Assembly: GCA_029259845.1 (NCBI GenBank) | Contig: JAJDEI010000016.1 | Location: forward strand, 1 to 64,000 | Direction of reading: 5' to 3' | Origin: Planctomycetaceae bacterium | GTDB lineage: Bacteria; Planctomycetota; Planctomycetia; Planctomycetales; Planctomycetaceae | Length of the DNA stretch: 64,000 nucleotides | In this document: in pieces, positions 37,461 through 46,535 of the stretch | How positions within the stretch are numbered: position 1 is the first letter of the stretch | Layout: each line of letters opens with the position of its first letter | The notes under the pieces: generated by a model | Told to the model about the DNA's origin: nothing | Database searches by the model: none | The model's input: only the letters and a program-made list of their open reading frames with translations | Position numbers and translations under genes: made by a program

Positions 37461-39083
37461 ATGAGTTCGGATTCTCCGCGATCAATCAAGGCTGCGATCG
37501 GCCTCGACTTCGGAACCGAGTCGGTCCGCGCACTGGTTGTCGACCTTAACGGCAACGAGTTGGGCGAAGCGTCCGACAGTTTTGCACATGGCCAGATCAT
37601 CGAGTCGTTGCCCGGCACGGGAGAGCGGTTGCCTCCGGACTTTGCGTTGCAACATCCGGCGGACTGGATCGACTCGGCGGTGGCGGCGGTCCAGGGGGCG
37701 ATTGCGGCAGCGGGGATTGGCGGCGATCAGATCGTCGGCGTTGGCGTCGACTTCACCAGTTGCACGATGCTGCCGGCACTCGCCGACGGCACGCCGCTCT
37801 GCCAGGACGAACGGTTCGCCGGCGAGAAGTACGCGTGGCCCAAGTTGTGGAAACATCACGGCGCGAAGGAGCAGACCGACCGCATCAATGAGGTGGCGCG
37901 CGAACGGGACGAGCCGTTCATGGCGCGATACGGCGGTGTGATCGGACTGGAGTGGTTCTTCCCCAAGGTGCTGGAGACGCTCGAACAGGCCGAGGCGGTA
38001 TACGACGCGACCGACGTCTGGCTCGAGGCGGGGGACTGGTTTGTCTGGCAGCTTGTGGGGGGCGACGCAAGCGAATTGCCGCGCTCGACGTGTCAGGCGG
38101 GGTACAAAGGGATGTGGAGCGCCAACGACGGATACCCGTCGAGCGAGTACCTGGCGGCGGTGAATCCCAAGCTGGCGAACGTCGTTTCCGAGAAGATGCC
38201 GGGGCGGCTTTGTCCGCCGGGGTCGTGCGTGGGGGGGCTGGTCCCCACGTTGGCCGATCGTATGGGGCTCGCAGCGGGGACGCCGGTCAGCGCGGCGATT
38301 ATTGATGCCCATGCGGGTGTGCCGGGCGTCGGCGCGGCCGAAGCAGGCGTGCTGGTGATGGTCATGGGGACCAGCAGTTGTCACATGTTGAATGCAAGCG
38401 AGGAGAAAGAAGTGCCCGGCGTGGCGGGTATCGTGAAGGATGGCATCCTGCCGGGCTTCTACGGGTACGAAACGGGGCAGGCGGCTGTCGGCGATGCGTT
38501 CGACTGGGTCCGGCGGCTGACCGGGCAGGACGATTTCGACGCGCTGACCGAAGCAGCCGCGCTGCTGCCCCCCGGGTCGGAGGGTGTTGCCTGCATCGAC
38601 TGGTTCAATGGTTGCCGCACGCCGTTAATGGATGGGCGGCTCAGCGGGCAGTTCACCGGGCTGACGATGAACCATCGGGCCGGGCATTTGTACCGGGCTG
38701 CCCTGGAGGCATCAGCGTACGGGTTCCGTTGGATCGTTGATCTGCTGCGGGAACAAGGCGTGCCGGTCACGCGGTTTGTGGCGTCGGGCGGGCTGCCGCA
38801 TCACAATCCGTTGTTGGTACAGATTTACGCCGACGTGATAGGTGAGACAATCGAGGTGCATCCGTCGAAACAGGGACCCGCACTGGGAGCGGCCATTCTG
38901 GGGGCACTCGCCGCCGGTGAGGATGCCGGTTTCCACTCGGTGGAAGAGGCCGTCCGCTGTATGACTGCTGCGAGTGGCGAGACGCTGCGGGTCGAGCCCA
39001 AAGTTCAAGCCGTCAAACGGTACGCGTCCTTGTACGAACAGTATCGCCAAGAGGCTGACCGACTTTCCGCAGGAGAAAACTGA
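37461..39083 (+). CDS. araB: Ribulokinase (AraB-like FGGY carbohydrate kinase)
   Basis: A 540-aa FGGY kinase that phosphorylates L-ribulose or a related ketopentose. The N-terminal ATPase fold has AIGLDFGTESVRALVVD, with GVDFTSCTMLP and the AraB-like PKLWKHHGA, followed by LEWFFPKVLETLEQA. The second domain has VMGTSSCHML and GLTMNHRAGHLYRAALEA, the FGGY signature region. The length matches AraB rather than the shorter xylulokinases. The start is the ATG at MSSDSPRSIKA. The isomerase-like gene 171 bp downstream fits an isomerase-plus-kinase sugar route; no transporter or epimerase is nearby. Confidence 0.93.
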   Translation: MSSDSPRSIKAAIGLDFGTESVRALVVDLNGNELGEASDSFAHGQIIESLPGTGERLPPDFALQHPADWIDSAVAAVQGAIAAAGIGGDQIVGVGVDFTSCTMLPALADGTPLCQDERFAGEKYAWPKLWKHHGAKEQTDRINEVARERDEPFMARYGGVIGLEWFFPKVLETLEQAEAVYDATDVWLEAGDWFVWQLVGGDASELPRSTCQAGYKGMWSANDGYPSSEYLAAVNPKLANVVSEKMPGRLCPPGSCVGGLVPTLADRMGLAAGTPVSAAIIDAHAGVPGVGAAEAGVLVMVMGTSSCHMLNASEEKEVPGVAGIVKDGILPGFYGYETGQAAVGDAFDWVRRLTGQDDFDALTEAAALLPPGSEGVACIDWFNGCRTPLMDGRLSGQFTGLTMNHRAGHLYRAALEASAYGFRWIVDLLREQGVPVTRFVASGGLPHHNPLLVQIYADVIGETIEVHPSKQGPALGAAILGALAAGEDAGFHSVEEAVRCMTAASGETLRVEPKVQAVKRYASLYEQYRQEADRLSAGEN

Positions 39084-39254
39084 ACTGAGATGACAGACAC
39101 GGCTGGGCCAGCCGCGGAGGACACCCCGTCACGGCGCCTCGCACATCACACGATTGCGCATCACAACACCCATCAACACGGACTCTGACGGCGCGGCTCG
39201 GCAGGAGCCTCGCCCTCCCATGACCCTCGCGCTGCCGCGATGCGGAGACTCACC

Positions 39255-40886
39255 ATGACAAGCAACGGCAATGGACAGAAACTCGGTGACAAGCAGGTCT
39301 GCCTGATCGCCAGCGGCGACCTGCGGCTGCCCGCCAACCAAACGTGCTGGCCCGCACAACGGGAGATGGAAGCGGCCCTCGGCAAGGCGGTCAGTGACTT
39401 GGGTTACGAAGTCGTGCGGGCGCATCCTGTCAAAGACGACCTCCAGCACGGGTTCATTGCCTCGCAGCACGAAGGGATGGAGGTCTTCCGCGGGCTCGAT
39501 CCGGACGCTCCGTTGATCGTCGCCGAAGCGGTCTGGCAATTTTCCCATCACGTGCTCGCCGGGCTGACGACGCATCGCGGGCCGATTTTGACAGCCGCCA
39601 ACTGGTCGGGGCAGTGGCCCGGTTTGGTCGGCATGCTCAACCTCAACGGCTCCCTCACCAAGGCGGGGGTCGAGTACTCCACGCTGTGGAGTGAGGATTT
39701 TGAAGACGAAATGTTCCGCAGCGGTTTGAAAAGCTGGCTCGAAACAGGACGCTGTATTCACGACCTGTCGCACGTCAAGCCGCTCTCCGCATGCAATGTC
39801 CCCGATGACGCCCGCGCGTTGGGAGAGCAACTGGCCGAATCGCTCCAACGGGATAAGGCCATCATGGGGATCTTCGACGAGGGGTGCATGGGGATGTTCA
39901 ACGCCATCATCCCGGATCATCTGCTCAACCCGTGCGGCGTCTTCAAGGAGCGGCTCAGCCAATCCGCCCTGTATTACGAAACGACGCAGACCTCCGAGGA
40001 GGAAGCGGCCGCCGTTCGGGCTTGGATGGAAGAGGCGGGAATGACGTTCCATACCGGCACCGACCATGCAACCGAACTAACCGACGAGCAGATTCTCTTG
40101 CAGTGCAAGATGTACATCGCCGCCGTCCGCATGGCGGACGACTTCGGCTGCGGACTGATCGGCATCCAGTACCAACAGGGGCTCAACGACCTGTTGCCGG
40201 CGAGCGATTTGGCGGAGGGGACGCTCAACAACACCAAGCGCCCGCCGGTCCGCAGCCGTGACGGGCAGCGCGTGCTCTACGAGGGAGAGCCGGTCGTGCA
40301 CTTCAATGAGGTCGATGAGTGTGCGGGTCTCGATGCGTTGTTGATTAACCGGTCCCATGCGGCAACCGGTCAGCCGGTCGAAACGACGCTGCACGACATC
40401 CGCTGGGGCGACAAGGACCGCTCCGGCACGGTCGACGATTATGTGTGGGTGCTCTTAATCAGCGGCGCGGTTCCGCCGGAGCATTTCGGCGGCGGATGGA
40501 AAGGGGCCGACGGACATCGGCAGCCGCCCATGTATTTTCCCAATGGCGGCAGCACGCTGCGGGGCATCTCCAAGCCGGGTGAGATCGTCTGGTCCCGCAT
40601 TTTCGTTGAAGACGGGCGTCTCAAGATGGACATCGGCCGCGCCCACGTTGTCGACTTGCCGGAAGAAGAAACCGAGCGGCGTTGGCAGGAGACGACCTAC
40701 CAGTGGCCCATCATGCACGCCGTGCTCAACGGCGTGACCCGCGATCAGTTGATGGCCAAACATCAGAGCAATCACATACAAGTCGCCTATGCCAACGACG
40801 CGGCGGCGGCGAATCGCGCCGTGTGGGTCAAATCCGGAATGGCCGAGGCGCTGGGAATTGAAGTCAACGTGTGCGGCGATGTGTGA
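39255..40886 (+). CDS. L-fucose/L-arabinose isomerase-family protein
   Basis: A 543-aa protein of the FucI/AraA-like isomerase superfamily. It has [19 protein letters not shown] at the N-terminus, [30 protein letters not shown], and a C-terminal metal-site region ending [13 protein letters not shown]. The family interconverts aldoses and ketoses with Mn2+. The ribulokinase directly upstream suggests the product is a ketopentose or deoxyketose that is then phosphorylated. The start is the ATG at 39255, seven bases after GGAG. Which sugar is used cannot be decided. Confidence 0.85.
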   Translation: MTSNGNGQKLGDKQVCLIASGDLRLPANQTCWPAQREMEAALGKAVSDLGYEVVRAHPVKDDLQHGFIASQHEGMEVFRGLDPDAPLIVAEAVWQFSHHVLAGLTTHRGPILTAANWSGQWPGLVGMLNLNGSLTKAGVEYSTLWSEDFEDEMFRSGLKSWLETGRCIHDLSHVKPLSACNVPDDARALGEQLAESLQRDKAIMGIFDEGCMGMFNAIIPDHLLNPCGVFKERLSQSALYYETTQTSEEEAAAVRAWMEEAGMTFHTGTDHATELTDEQILLQCKMYIAAVRMADDFGCGLIGIQYQQGLNDLLPASDLAEGTLNNTKRPPVRSRDGQRVLYEGEPVVHFNEVDECAGLDALLINRSHAATGQPVETTLHDIRWGDKDRSGTVDDYVWVLLISGAVPPEHFGGGWKGADGHRQPPMYFPNGGSTLRGISKPGEIVWSRIFVEDGRLKMDIGRAHVVDLPEEETERRWQETTYQWPIMHAVLNGVTRDQLMAKHQSNHIQVAYANDAAAANRAVWVKSGMAEALGIEVNVCGDV

Positions 40887-40897
40887 CCCAGGAGATG

Positions 40898-40918
40898 TAG
40901 GGTGGGCTTGGCCCTACT
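40898..40918. repeat. Short GTAGGGTGGGC-family hairpin
   Basis: The sequence begins GTAGGGTGGGCTTGG and closes with CCCTAC, forming a small stem. It is a partial relative of the 19-bp arms of the element at 11350-11423, located 11 bases after the isomerase stop codon. Confidence 0.55.
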
Positions 40919-40990
40919 GGACTATAATAATGAGACAAAAAAACACGTCCCATGCCGGTAAGCTGGCAAAAACCTATTCCGAGTAAGACC

Positions 40991-41368
40991 ATGACGAGCA
41001 ACAACATCTCGACCGTGACCCAAGAATGCGTTGATAGAACCCCAATCGTCTCATTCCTCAGAAAGAGGGTTACTTTCGAACAACTTGAAGGCTGGGAATC
41101 CCTCTGGAGAGGCTTCGTCAATCGCGAAGGGTATGCCCGCCCGTTGCCAAAAGGGCTGAAAGTCTTCTTCGAGTTGGCTAGCGCGTGGGCTCATGAGATT
41201 TCGAACAGCCAACAGTTTGATGGAGCGGTTGCATTTGGCGGCTTGAACAAGTACGAGACCTGCATTGTGTCTGGAATCAGGGCACTACAAGAAGAACATG
41301 GTATGCGACCGAATTTTAATCATGTCAAGTTCAAGAGTATACGGAAGACGTATCACGATTTTTCCTGA
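40991..41368 (+). CDS. Hypothetical protein of atypical composition
   Basis: A 125-aa protein that I do not recognise. The codons are visibly less GC-rich at third positions than in neighbouring genes (runs such as AATTTTAATCATGTC), and Asn, Phe, Lys and Ser are more frequent. It contains FLRKRVTFEQLEGWESLWRG and ends KSIRKTYHDFS. There is no signal peptide or membrane segment and no clear ribosome-binding site. Composition and isolation suggest recent acquisition or a remnant of an acquired element. It could also be non-coding; the unbroken frame and soluble-protein-like composition are the main support. Confidence 0.5.
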   Translation: MTSNNISTVTQECVDRTPIVSFLRKRVTFEQLEGWESLWRGFVNREGYARPLPKGLKVFFELASAWAHEISNSQQFDGAVAFGGLNKYETCIVSGIRALQEEHGMRPNFNHVKFKSIRKTYHDFS

Positions 41369-41788
41369 AGTCGCAGGTTGGCTCGGCCGGAATCGGCTGA
41401 GTCGCGGAGCGAGAGGACGACTGACGCTCCGCGTCCGATAAGTGAGAGCGCCGGGTGCCCTTGTTTCATACGAACAGGACCATTGCCAGTGATGTCCAAT
41501 TTGGGTGGCATGCTCTCATGCCGATAGGCAGGTGAGCACGCAGGCACAGCGTCAGAGCATGGCGACCTGGCCGGTGGTCTGTCAGCTTCGTTTTGTGAGT
41601 TGCTGACTAGCCGCGACCGTGAGGGAGGGGAACCTCACTGCATCTCGATACGCTTCCTGACGGGCGCGGTTGGTGGGCGTATCCACGATTCAATCCCGAC
41701 AGGGCACTCGCGCCGTGACGCTATGCCGTCCGTGTTGGTGGATCTCCGTCGCCGATGGTACATTGGGTCCTGATCAGGAGACGCAATC
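41369..41788. other. Intergenic region without recognised features
   Basis: This 420-bp region lies between the atypical small gene and the secreted hydrolase gene. I see no supported gene. A ribosome-binding site CAGGAG for the next gene is at 41775-41780, and a promoter presumably lies just upstream. Confidence 0.4.
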
Positions 41789-42886
41789 ATGTTTCGATTC
41801 TTGAAATCCCAGACCTTTAGTCGAACTGTCGTCGCGTTGGCTTGTGGGATGACGGTGTTCGTTGCAACCGCCGAGGACTCAGCCTCACCAAGTAAGTCGC
41901 GCACGTATCGCAACACGCTTACGCGGCTGAAGAATCCTGCTCCACTGTTGGCGGATCATCCCAAGTTTGTGCAGCCGGTGAAGGAGGTGACAAGGTACGA
42001 GGCGCCACTGCTTGTTGATGATGAAGGGGCTGATCTGTCGGTGCGGGCGTGGCGGTTCTCGTACAATGCGAGGGGCATCATTGAGATGCCCAACCGCCTG
42101 CGGGCGGACCAGACGGCCGTGATCATGGTGCATCCCTGGGGCATCGACGACGGGCAGGGGTGGACAACCCCCGAACCGGCCGGCGTGTGCGACTTCTGCA
42201 CGCTCGACAAGAATCATCTGGCCGCCAAGCACACGCGGACGGTCATCAACCCGTTTCTCAAGTCGCTACGGGACCGTGTGGCGTTGGTAATGTTCAGCCT
42301 GCGGGGCGGGCGGGACGGTGTGCGGGAGCGGGCGTACCGGACGATCACCGGCACGCCGAGTGGCGAGGTCCGCCGGCAGGCGGCGAAGGAAATGCATGAT
42401 GTACTCAACGCGTTCGACTACCGGGGCGAGCCGCTGCCGCAGACGCTCAGTCTCTCATCGGACACGCCGGTGATCGACTACTTCAAACAGTTCCCCGGCC
42501 TGGATGCCGGTGCGAGATACAACAATGCCGGGTTCTGGGATTTGCCCACGCCGGTGACCAGCGACATCGAAATGGCACCGGACGACGTGGTTATTCTGGA
42601 CAACGACGGCTATCCGCCGCTGCGCACTTTCCTCAGGGAGCACGGCGTCCGGCATGTCCTGCTCACCGGTTATGCCACCGATATGTGCTTCTGCGAGACG
42701 ACCGCCGGTTTTCGGAATTTGTCGAGAGACTTCAACGTGTTCCTCGTCGGCGATGCGACACTGGCGACGTTCCCCGCAAATTCGACGCCCCGCTATGCGA
42801 CCAACGCGCACATCTCGTTTGCGTCGCTCAACCAGTTGATCACCCAGGTCTCCTGGGTTCGTCTGGACGAGCCGGCAAAACCGTGA
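41789..42886 (+). CDS. Secreted isochorismatase-like cysteine hydrolase
   Basis: A 365-aa protein. A signal peptide (VVALACGMTVFVATA) is followed by an isochorismatase-like fold. The C-terminal nucleophile motif is well kept (LLTGYATDMCFCETTAG), as is the substrate-loop-like segment NLSRDFNVFLVGDAT. The usual N-terminal catalytic Asp (hydrophobic-D-x-Q) is not seen; the matching strand reads AVIMVHPWGIDD, with His at that place. The substrate is unknown and catalysis may differ from typical family members. It lies 62 bp upstream of the Tat-exported deacetylase on the same strand, probably as an operon. Confidence 0.8.
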   Translation: MFRFLKSQTFSRTVVALACGMTVFVATAEDSASPSKSRTYRNTLTRLKNPAPLLADHPKFVQPVKEVTRYEAPLLVDDEGADLSVRAWRFSYNARGIIEMPNRLRADQTAVIMVHPWGIDDGQGWTTPEPAGVCDFCTLDKNHLAAKHTRTVINPFLKSLRDRVALVMFSLRGGRDGVRERAYRTITGTPSGEVRRQAAKEMHDVLNAFDYRGEPLPQTLSLSSDTPVIDYFKQFPGLDAGARYNNAGFWDLPTPVTSDIEMAPDDVVILDNDGYPPLRTFLREHGVRHVLLTGYATDMCFCETTAGFRNLSRDFNVFLVGDATLATFPANSTPRYATNAHISFASLNQLITQVSWVRLDEPAKP

Positions 42887-42948
42887 TGAAGAATCGTGCA
42901 AAACCGCAAGCGATGGTCGTGGCCAAAATTGAGGAGGGGAGAGTTCCG

Positions 42949-43959
42949 ATGAATCTGTCGACGTTCAGTTCACTTCCGGTGTCGCGGCGTGCGTTCCTGG
43001 GAACGGCGGCAGCGGGGACTGTCGGGGCACTCACGGGACTGTCTCCGGGGGCCGATCCCGTCGAACGCAAGGCGCAGATCGCCATCACGCTTGATCTGGA
43101 GATGAGCCGCCATTACCCCAAACGGGGTATGATGGAATGGGATTACCAGAAGGGCAACCTCGACGAACCGACGAAGCGGTATGCGGCCGAGGCGGCCCGA
43201 ATTGCCAAAGAGCGCGGCGGGCTGATTCACTTTTTTTGCGTGGGGAGAGTGCTTGAGCAGCCGAATGTCGACTGGCTCCAGGAGATCGCCGCCGCGGGAC
43301 ATCCGATCGGCAATCATACCTACGATCATGTGTACGTGCTCGCCAAAACACGCGACGAGATTCAGTTTCGGTTCCAGCGCTCGCCGTGGCTGATCGAAGG
43401 GCAGCCGATCGATCAGGTCATTCGCGAAAACATCCGGAAGATGTCGCTGGCAATGGAACAGCGGACCGGCATCCCGGTCAACGGCTTCCGGACTCCGGGG
43501 GGATTTGCGAACGGGCTGAACGGACGTGAGGACATCCAGCAGATGCTCCTCGATCTGGGGTTCACGTGGGCCAGTTGCAAGTACCCGCGTCATGAGGCGG
43601 GCGAGGCGATGCAGGAACCGTCGGCGGCGGTCTATGCCGATATCATCCGTGCCCAGGCGGAGGCGCAGCCGTTTGTCTATCCAACCGGGCTGATCGAAGT
43701 GCCGATGAGTCCCATCAGCGACGTCGGTGCCTTTCGGACGAAATTCTGGAAGTTGGAGTATTTCCTGAAGGCAGTGCGGATGGCCGTCGAATGGGCCATT
43801 GAGAACCGGGCGGTGTTCGATTTTCTTTGCCATCCGTCCTGCATGGTGGTTGAAGATCCGAAATTCGAGACCATCAAGCTGATCTGCGACCTGGTCGGGC
43901 AGTCACAGGGACGCGCGGAGATTGTGAGCCTGGACAAGATCGCCGCGCGTGGGGGGTGA
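42949..43959 (+). CDS. Tat-exported polysaccharide deacetylase-like (NodB homology) protein
   Basis: A 336-aa protein. The N-terminus VSRRAFLGTAAAGTVGALTG is a twin-arginine signal. The NodB fold shows the metal site: Asp in IAITLDLEMS, and His residues in IGNHTYDHVY (the HxxxDH-type motif), with NGFRTPGG later. It should hydrolyse acetyl or amide groups on a carbohydrate or related substrate. The start is the ATG at MNLSTFSS, after a strong GAGGAGGGGAG site. It forms a likely operon with the preceding secreted hydrolase; both act outside the cytoplasm. Confidence 0.88.
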   Translation: MNLSTFSSLPVSRRAFLGTAAAGTVGALTGLSPGADPVERKAQIAITLDLEMSRHYPKRGMMEWDYQKGNLDEPTKRYAAEAARIAKERGGLIHFFCVGRVLEQPNVDWLQEIAAAGHPIGNHTYDHVYVLAKTRDEIQFRFQRSPWLIEGQPIDQVIRENIRKMSLAMEQRTGIPVNGFRTPGGFANGLNGREDIQQMLLDLGFTWASCKYPRHEAGEAMQEPSAAVYADIIRAQAEAQPFVYPTGLIEVPMSPISDVGAFRTKFWKLEYFLKAVRMAVEWAIENRAVFDFLCHPSCMVVEDPKFETIKLICDLVGQSQGRAEIVSLDKIAARGG

Positions 43960-44207
43960 CGGAGATTGGGTGAGATTGTGCGGGCGTCGGGCTGTCATGG
44001 CGCGACTGCCCGCGAGGGGCCGATGGCTCGCCATCGATCGCAGATTGATGCCTCCAGGCAGCCCCTTTGGGGAATCAGTGAATCGCGTCGGCTCCCGGCG
44101 ACGTAACCCTTGACGTCTTCGTCTCTGGCGAGATAATCAAGCCCTTGCCGGGATCGGCAATTTGGAAAATCGGCGGCGAGACGATGTTTTCGACCGACGT
44201 GTGATCG
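43960..44207. other. Spacer upstream of tRNA-Gly
   Basis: This 248-bp region holds the promoter and leader listed separately. A perfect hairpin (TTGCCG-GGAT-CGGCAA, 44145-44160) lies just after the -10 box and is followed by a short T-run. No gene is seen. Confidence 0.4.
44110..44137 (+). promoter_or_regulatory. Sigma70-type promoter for tRNA-Gly
   Basis: TTGACG (44110-44115) is separated by 16 bases from GATAAT (44132-44137), the best -35/-10 match seen in the window. Transcription would start near 44144, about 64 bases before the tRNA, leaving a leader with a 6-bp perfect hairpin. Confidence 0.5.
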
Positions 44208-44280
44208 GCGGGTGTAGCTCAGCTGGTAGAGCACCACGTTGCCAACGTGGATGTCGAGGGTTCGAGTCCCTTCACCCGCT
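44208..44280 (+). tRNA. tRNA-Gly (GCC)
   Basis: A complete cloverleaf: acceptor GCGGGTG pairing with CACCCGC, a D-arm with AGCTCAGCTGGTAGAGC, the anticodon stem-loop CCACG-TTGCCAA-CGTGG (anticodon GCC), and a T-arm GAGGG-TTCGAGT-CCCTT. The discriminator base is U, as usual for Gly. CCA is not encoded (CTT follows). It is located 267 bp upstream of the trigger factor gene. Confidence 0.97.
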
Positions 44281-44480
44281 CTTTTCCTTTCGCCTTGAGA
44301 CCTTTTCGGCGGAACGCCGTTTTGCCCGGAGGTTGTTCGTTTGCGGATCGGTTCCCTACGGAACTTTCCAGAGGAAATCGGCTCCCTTCCCAAGTGGGAT
44401 CGCGGACTTTCGTGGCGATGAGCCAGCCGCTCGTCATCGAGCACCGATCCTCTCCTCAGCGGCGATCAATCGGAACCAAC

Positions 44481-44520
44481 CTCACCCAAAAGCAATCTCA
44501 CCCAAAAGCAATCTCACCCA
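44481..44520 (+). repeat. 16-bp tandem repeat before trigger factor gene
   Basis: The unit CTCACCCAAAAGCAAT occurs twice in a row and is followed by a third partial unit (CTCACCCA). It ends 27 bases before the trigger factor start codon, in the likely 5' leader. Confidence 0.8.
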
Positions 44521-44547
44521 GAGACGCGACAACAAAGGACCGGCATT

Positions 44548-46050
44548 GTGGCTGACACCGACACTCCGACGGACGTAAGCGACCAGACGCTGCAAACCGA
44601 GGAACACGCCGAGTCGCCCGGCGAGGGCACCGACGACTATAAAATGGAGCTGAGTGTCACCGTCGAGGACATCGGCCCGTGCAAGAAGCACATTCGCGTC
44701 ACGGTGCCTCGAGAAGGCATCGATCGCGTGTCTCAGGATGCCATCAGCGAGCTGATGGACACCGCCGATGTGCCCGGTTTTCGCAAGGGGCACGCCCCGG
44801 AAAAGCTGGTGGAACGCCGCTTCAAGGACGAGATCGGCGAGCAGGTCAAGCAAAAAGTGCTCATGCTCAGTCTCGAGCAGCTCGCCGATGAGCAGGACCT
44901 CGATCCCATCAACGAGCCCAACATCGACATCGACAGTGTCGATATCCCCGAAGAGGGGGACTTCGAGTACGAGTTCGATATCGAAGTGCGTCCCGAATTC
45001 GAATTGCCGGACTACAAGGGCCTGCAAATCGAACGGCCCGTTCGGGAAATCTCCGACGAGGATGTTGAAGCGTATCAGTTGGAGTTTCTCGAACAATACG
45101 GCACCCAGGAGCCGTCGGAGGATCCCGCCGCGCCGGATGATTTCGTGGTTGCTTCGCTGGAAATCACCGCAAACGACCGGGTCGTCCGGCAGTATGACGA
45201 GTTGACGCTGCGAGTCCGCCCGGTGCTCCGTTTTCAGGATGCCGAACTCGACGGCTTCGACGAACTGATGTCCGGCGCCCAGGCAGGAGATGTCCGCGAG
45301 ACCGATATTACCGTTTCGATGGAAGCGGATGACATCGCGATGCGCGGCGAGACGGTTCATGCGAAGTTCACGGTTCTGGACGTGAAACGCTTGGTGATGC
45401 CCGAGGTGGACGAGCCGTTCCTCGATCGAATCGGCGTCGCCGGCCTTGACGAACTTCGCAAAGAGATCCGCTCCACGCTCGAACGGCAAACGACCTATCG
45501 GCAGCGCCAGTCGACCCGGGAACAGGTGCTCAACAAGATCACTGCGTCGGCGGATTGGGACCTCCCGGAAGACCTGGTCCTCAAGCAAACGGAAAACGCC
45601 CTGCGACGCGAAGTTCTGGAGATGCGTCAGGCGGGATTCACTCCCCGCGAGATCCAGGCACGGGAGAATGACCTGCGGCAGCGCTCGGTGTCGATGACCC
45701 GGCAGAACCTCAAACAGCACTTCGTGCTCGATCGGATCGCGGAGGAAGAGGATCTCGACGTCACACCTGCCGACATCGACATGCAAGTCGCCGTCATGGC
45801 CGCCCAGGCGGGCGAGAATCCCCGACGAGTCCGTGCGAGGCTGCAAAAATCGGGGATGATCGAGAACCTGGAGGCGCAGATTCGCGAGCGCAAGGCGGTC
45901 GACATCATCCTGGAGCATGCTCAGTTCGAGGACATCGAGCTCGATCCGCCCGCCGATCGCGACGTCGAGGCCGTCCCGCATTCGATCTGTGGCCGTGAGA
46001 GCGACACCGAAGTGGACGCGGATTCTGCCGAAGAGCCCGCCGAAAGCTGA
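44548..46050 (+). CDS. tig: Trigger factor (ribosome-associated chaperone and prolyl isomerase)
   Basis: A 500-aa trigger factor, somewhat longer than E. coli Tig (432 aa). After an acidic N-terminal extension of about 30 residues, the ribosome-binding domain has the signature VPGFRKGHAPEKLVERRF. A PPIase-like middle domain (about 190-270, starting DDFVVASLEIT) and the helical C-terminal arms (EVDEPFLDRIGVAG onward) follow. The tail is acidic. The start is GTG, preceded by AAAGGA. In many bacteria clpP/clpX follow tig; here an Omp85 gene comes instead after a 485-bp gap. Confidence 0.95.
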   Translation: MADTDTPTDVSDQTLQTEEHAESPGEGTDDYKMELSVTVEDIGPCKKHIRVTVPREGIDRVSQDAISELMDTADVPGFRKGHAPEKLVERRFKDEIGEQVKQKVLMLSLEQLADEQDLDPINEPNIDIDSVDIPEEGDFEYEFDIEVRPEFELPDYKGLQIERPVREISDEDVEAYQLEFLEQYGTQEPSEDPAAPDDFVVASLEITANDRVVRQYDELTLRVRPVLRFQDAELDGFDELMSGAQAGDVRETDITVSMEADDIAMRGETVHAKFTVLDVKRLVMPEVDEPFLDRIGVAGLDELRKEIRSTLERQTTYRQRQSTREQVLNKITASADWDLPEDLVLKQTENALRREVLEMRQAGFTPREIQARENDLRQRSVSMTRQNLKQHFVLDRIAEEEDLDVTPADIDMQVAVMAAQAGENPRRVRARLQKSGMIENLEAQIRERKAVDIILEHAQFEDIELDPPADRDVEAVPHSICGRESDTEVDADSAEEPAES

Positions 46051-46535
46051 GCCCGTCGAAAGCTGATCCCGCGGAAGACGCCGCGTCCTTGGCTTTGTAT
46101 GTCCCGGTTCAGAATGTAGTTGCGCTGATCGTGCGCTCGTGTCCAGGTTCAGCTTGCTCTGGCCGACGGGCCGCGCCGACGCGAAGTCATCTTGCCCTGC
46201 TGGCGGAATTGCAGTATTCCTCCCGACTGAATCCCTACCAGGACGGCTCGGTCGGGCGATTGGCGCTGCGATGACGGGTCGTTTTCACATCTTCAGTCCA
46301 TGGCCCGGTTCCGGGCCATGCCCCCCCATCGTCCCCTTCACCGTTCGCAGTCGAGCTGCCTGTCGATTGGGCAGAAAGCTGGCGGAACGCAAACGGAAAC
46401 CAACTCCCTGTGTGTCCGACTTCGGATTCACATCGCACGTCGTTTGGCCTTGTGACAACGGCCGGACCTGTCCGCGAGCCACCTGCCTTGATGTTCATCG
46501 CTTTTCACATTGAACGGATTCGTCACCTGTTCGCT
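46051..46535. other. Intergenic region between tig and the Omp85 gene
   Basis: This 485-bp region contains the strong hairpin at 46299-46320 listed separately. I see no gene. It presumably contains the Omp85 promoter. Confidence 0.45.
46299..46320 (+). terminator. Perfect 10-bp hairpin between tig and the Omp85 gene
   Basis: CATGGCCCGG (46299-46308) and CCGGGCCATG (46311-46320) are exact complements around a 2-base centre. It is the most stable small hairpin in the gap and may terminate tig transcription or act in the Omp85 leader. No T-run follows. Confidence 0.45.

Noticed and set aside
44482-45981. 499-codon frame opposite tig
   Set aside because: A perfect antisense shadow of the trigger factor gene, whose signature GFRKGHAPEKL is clear.
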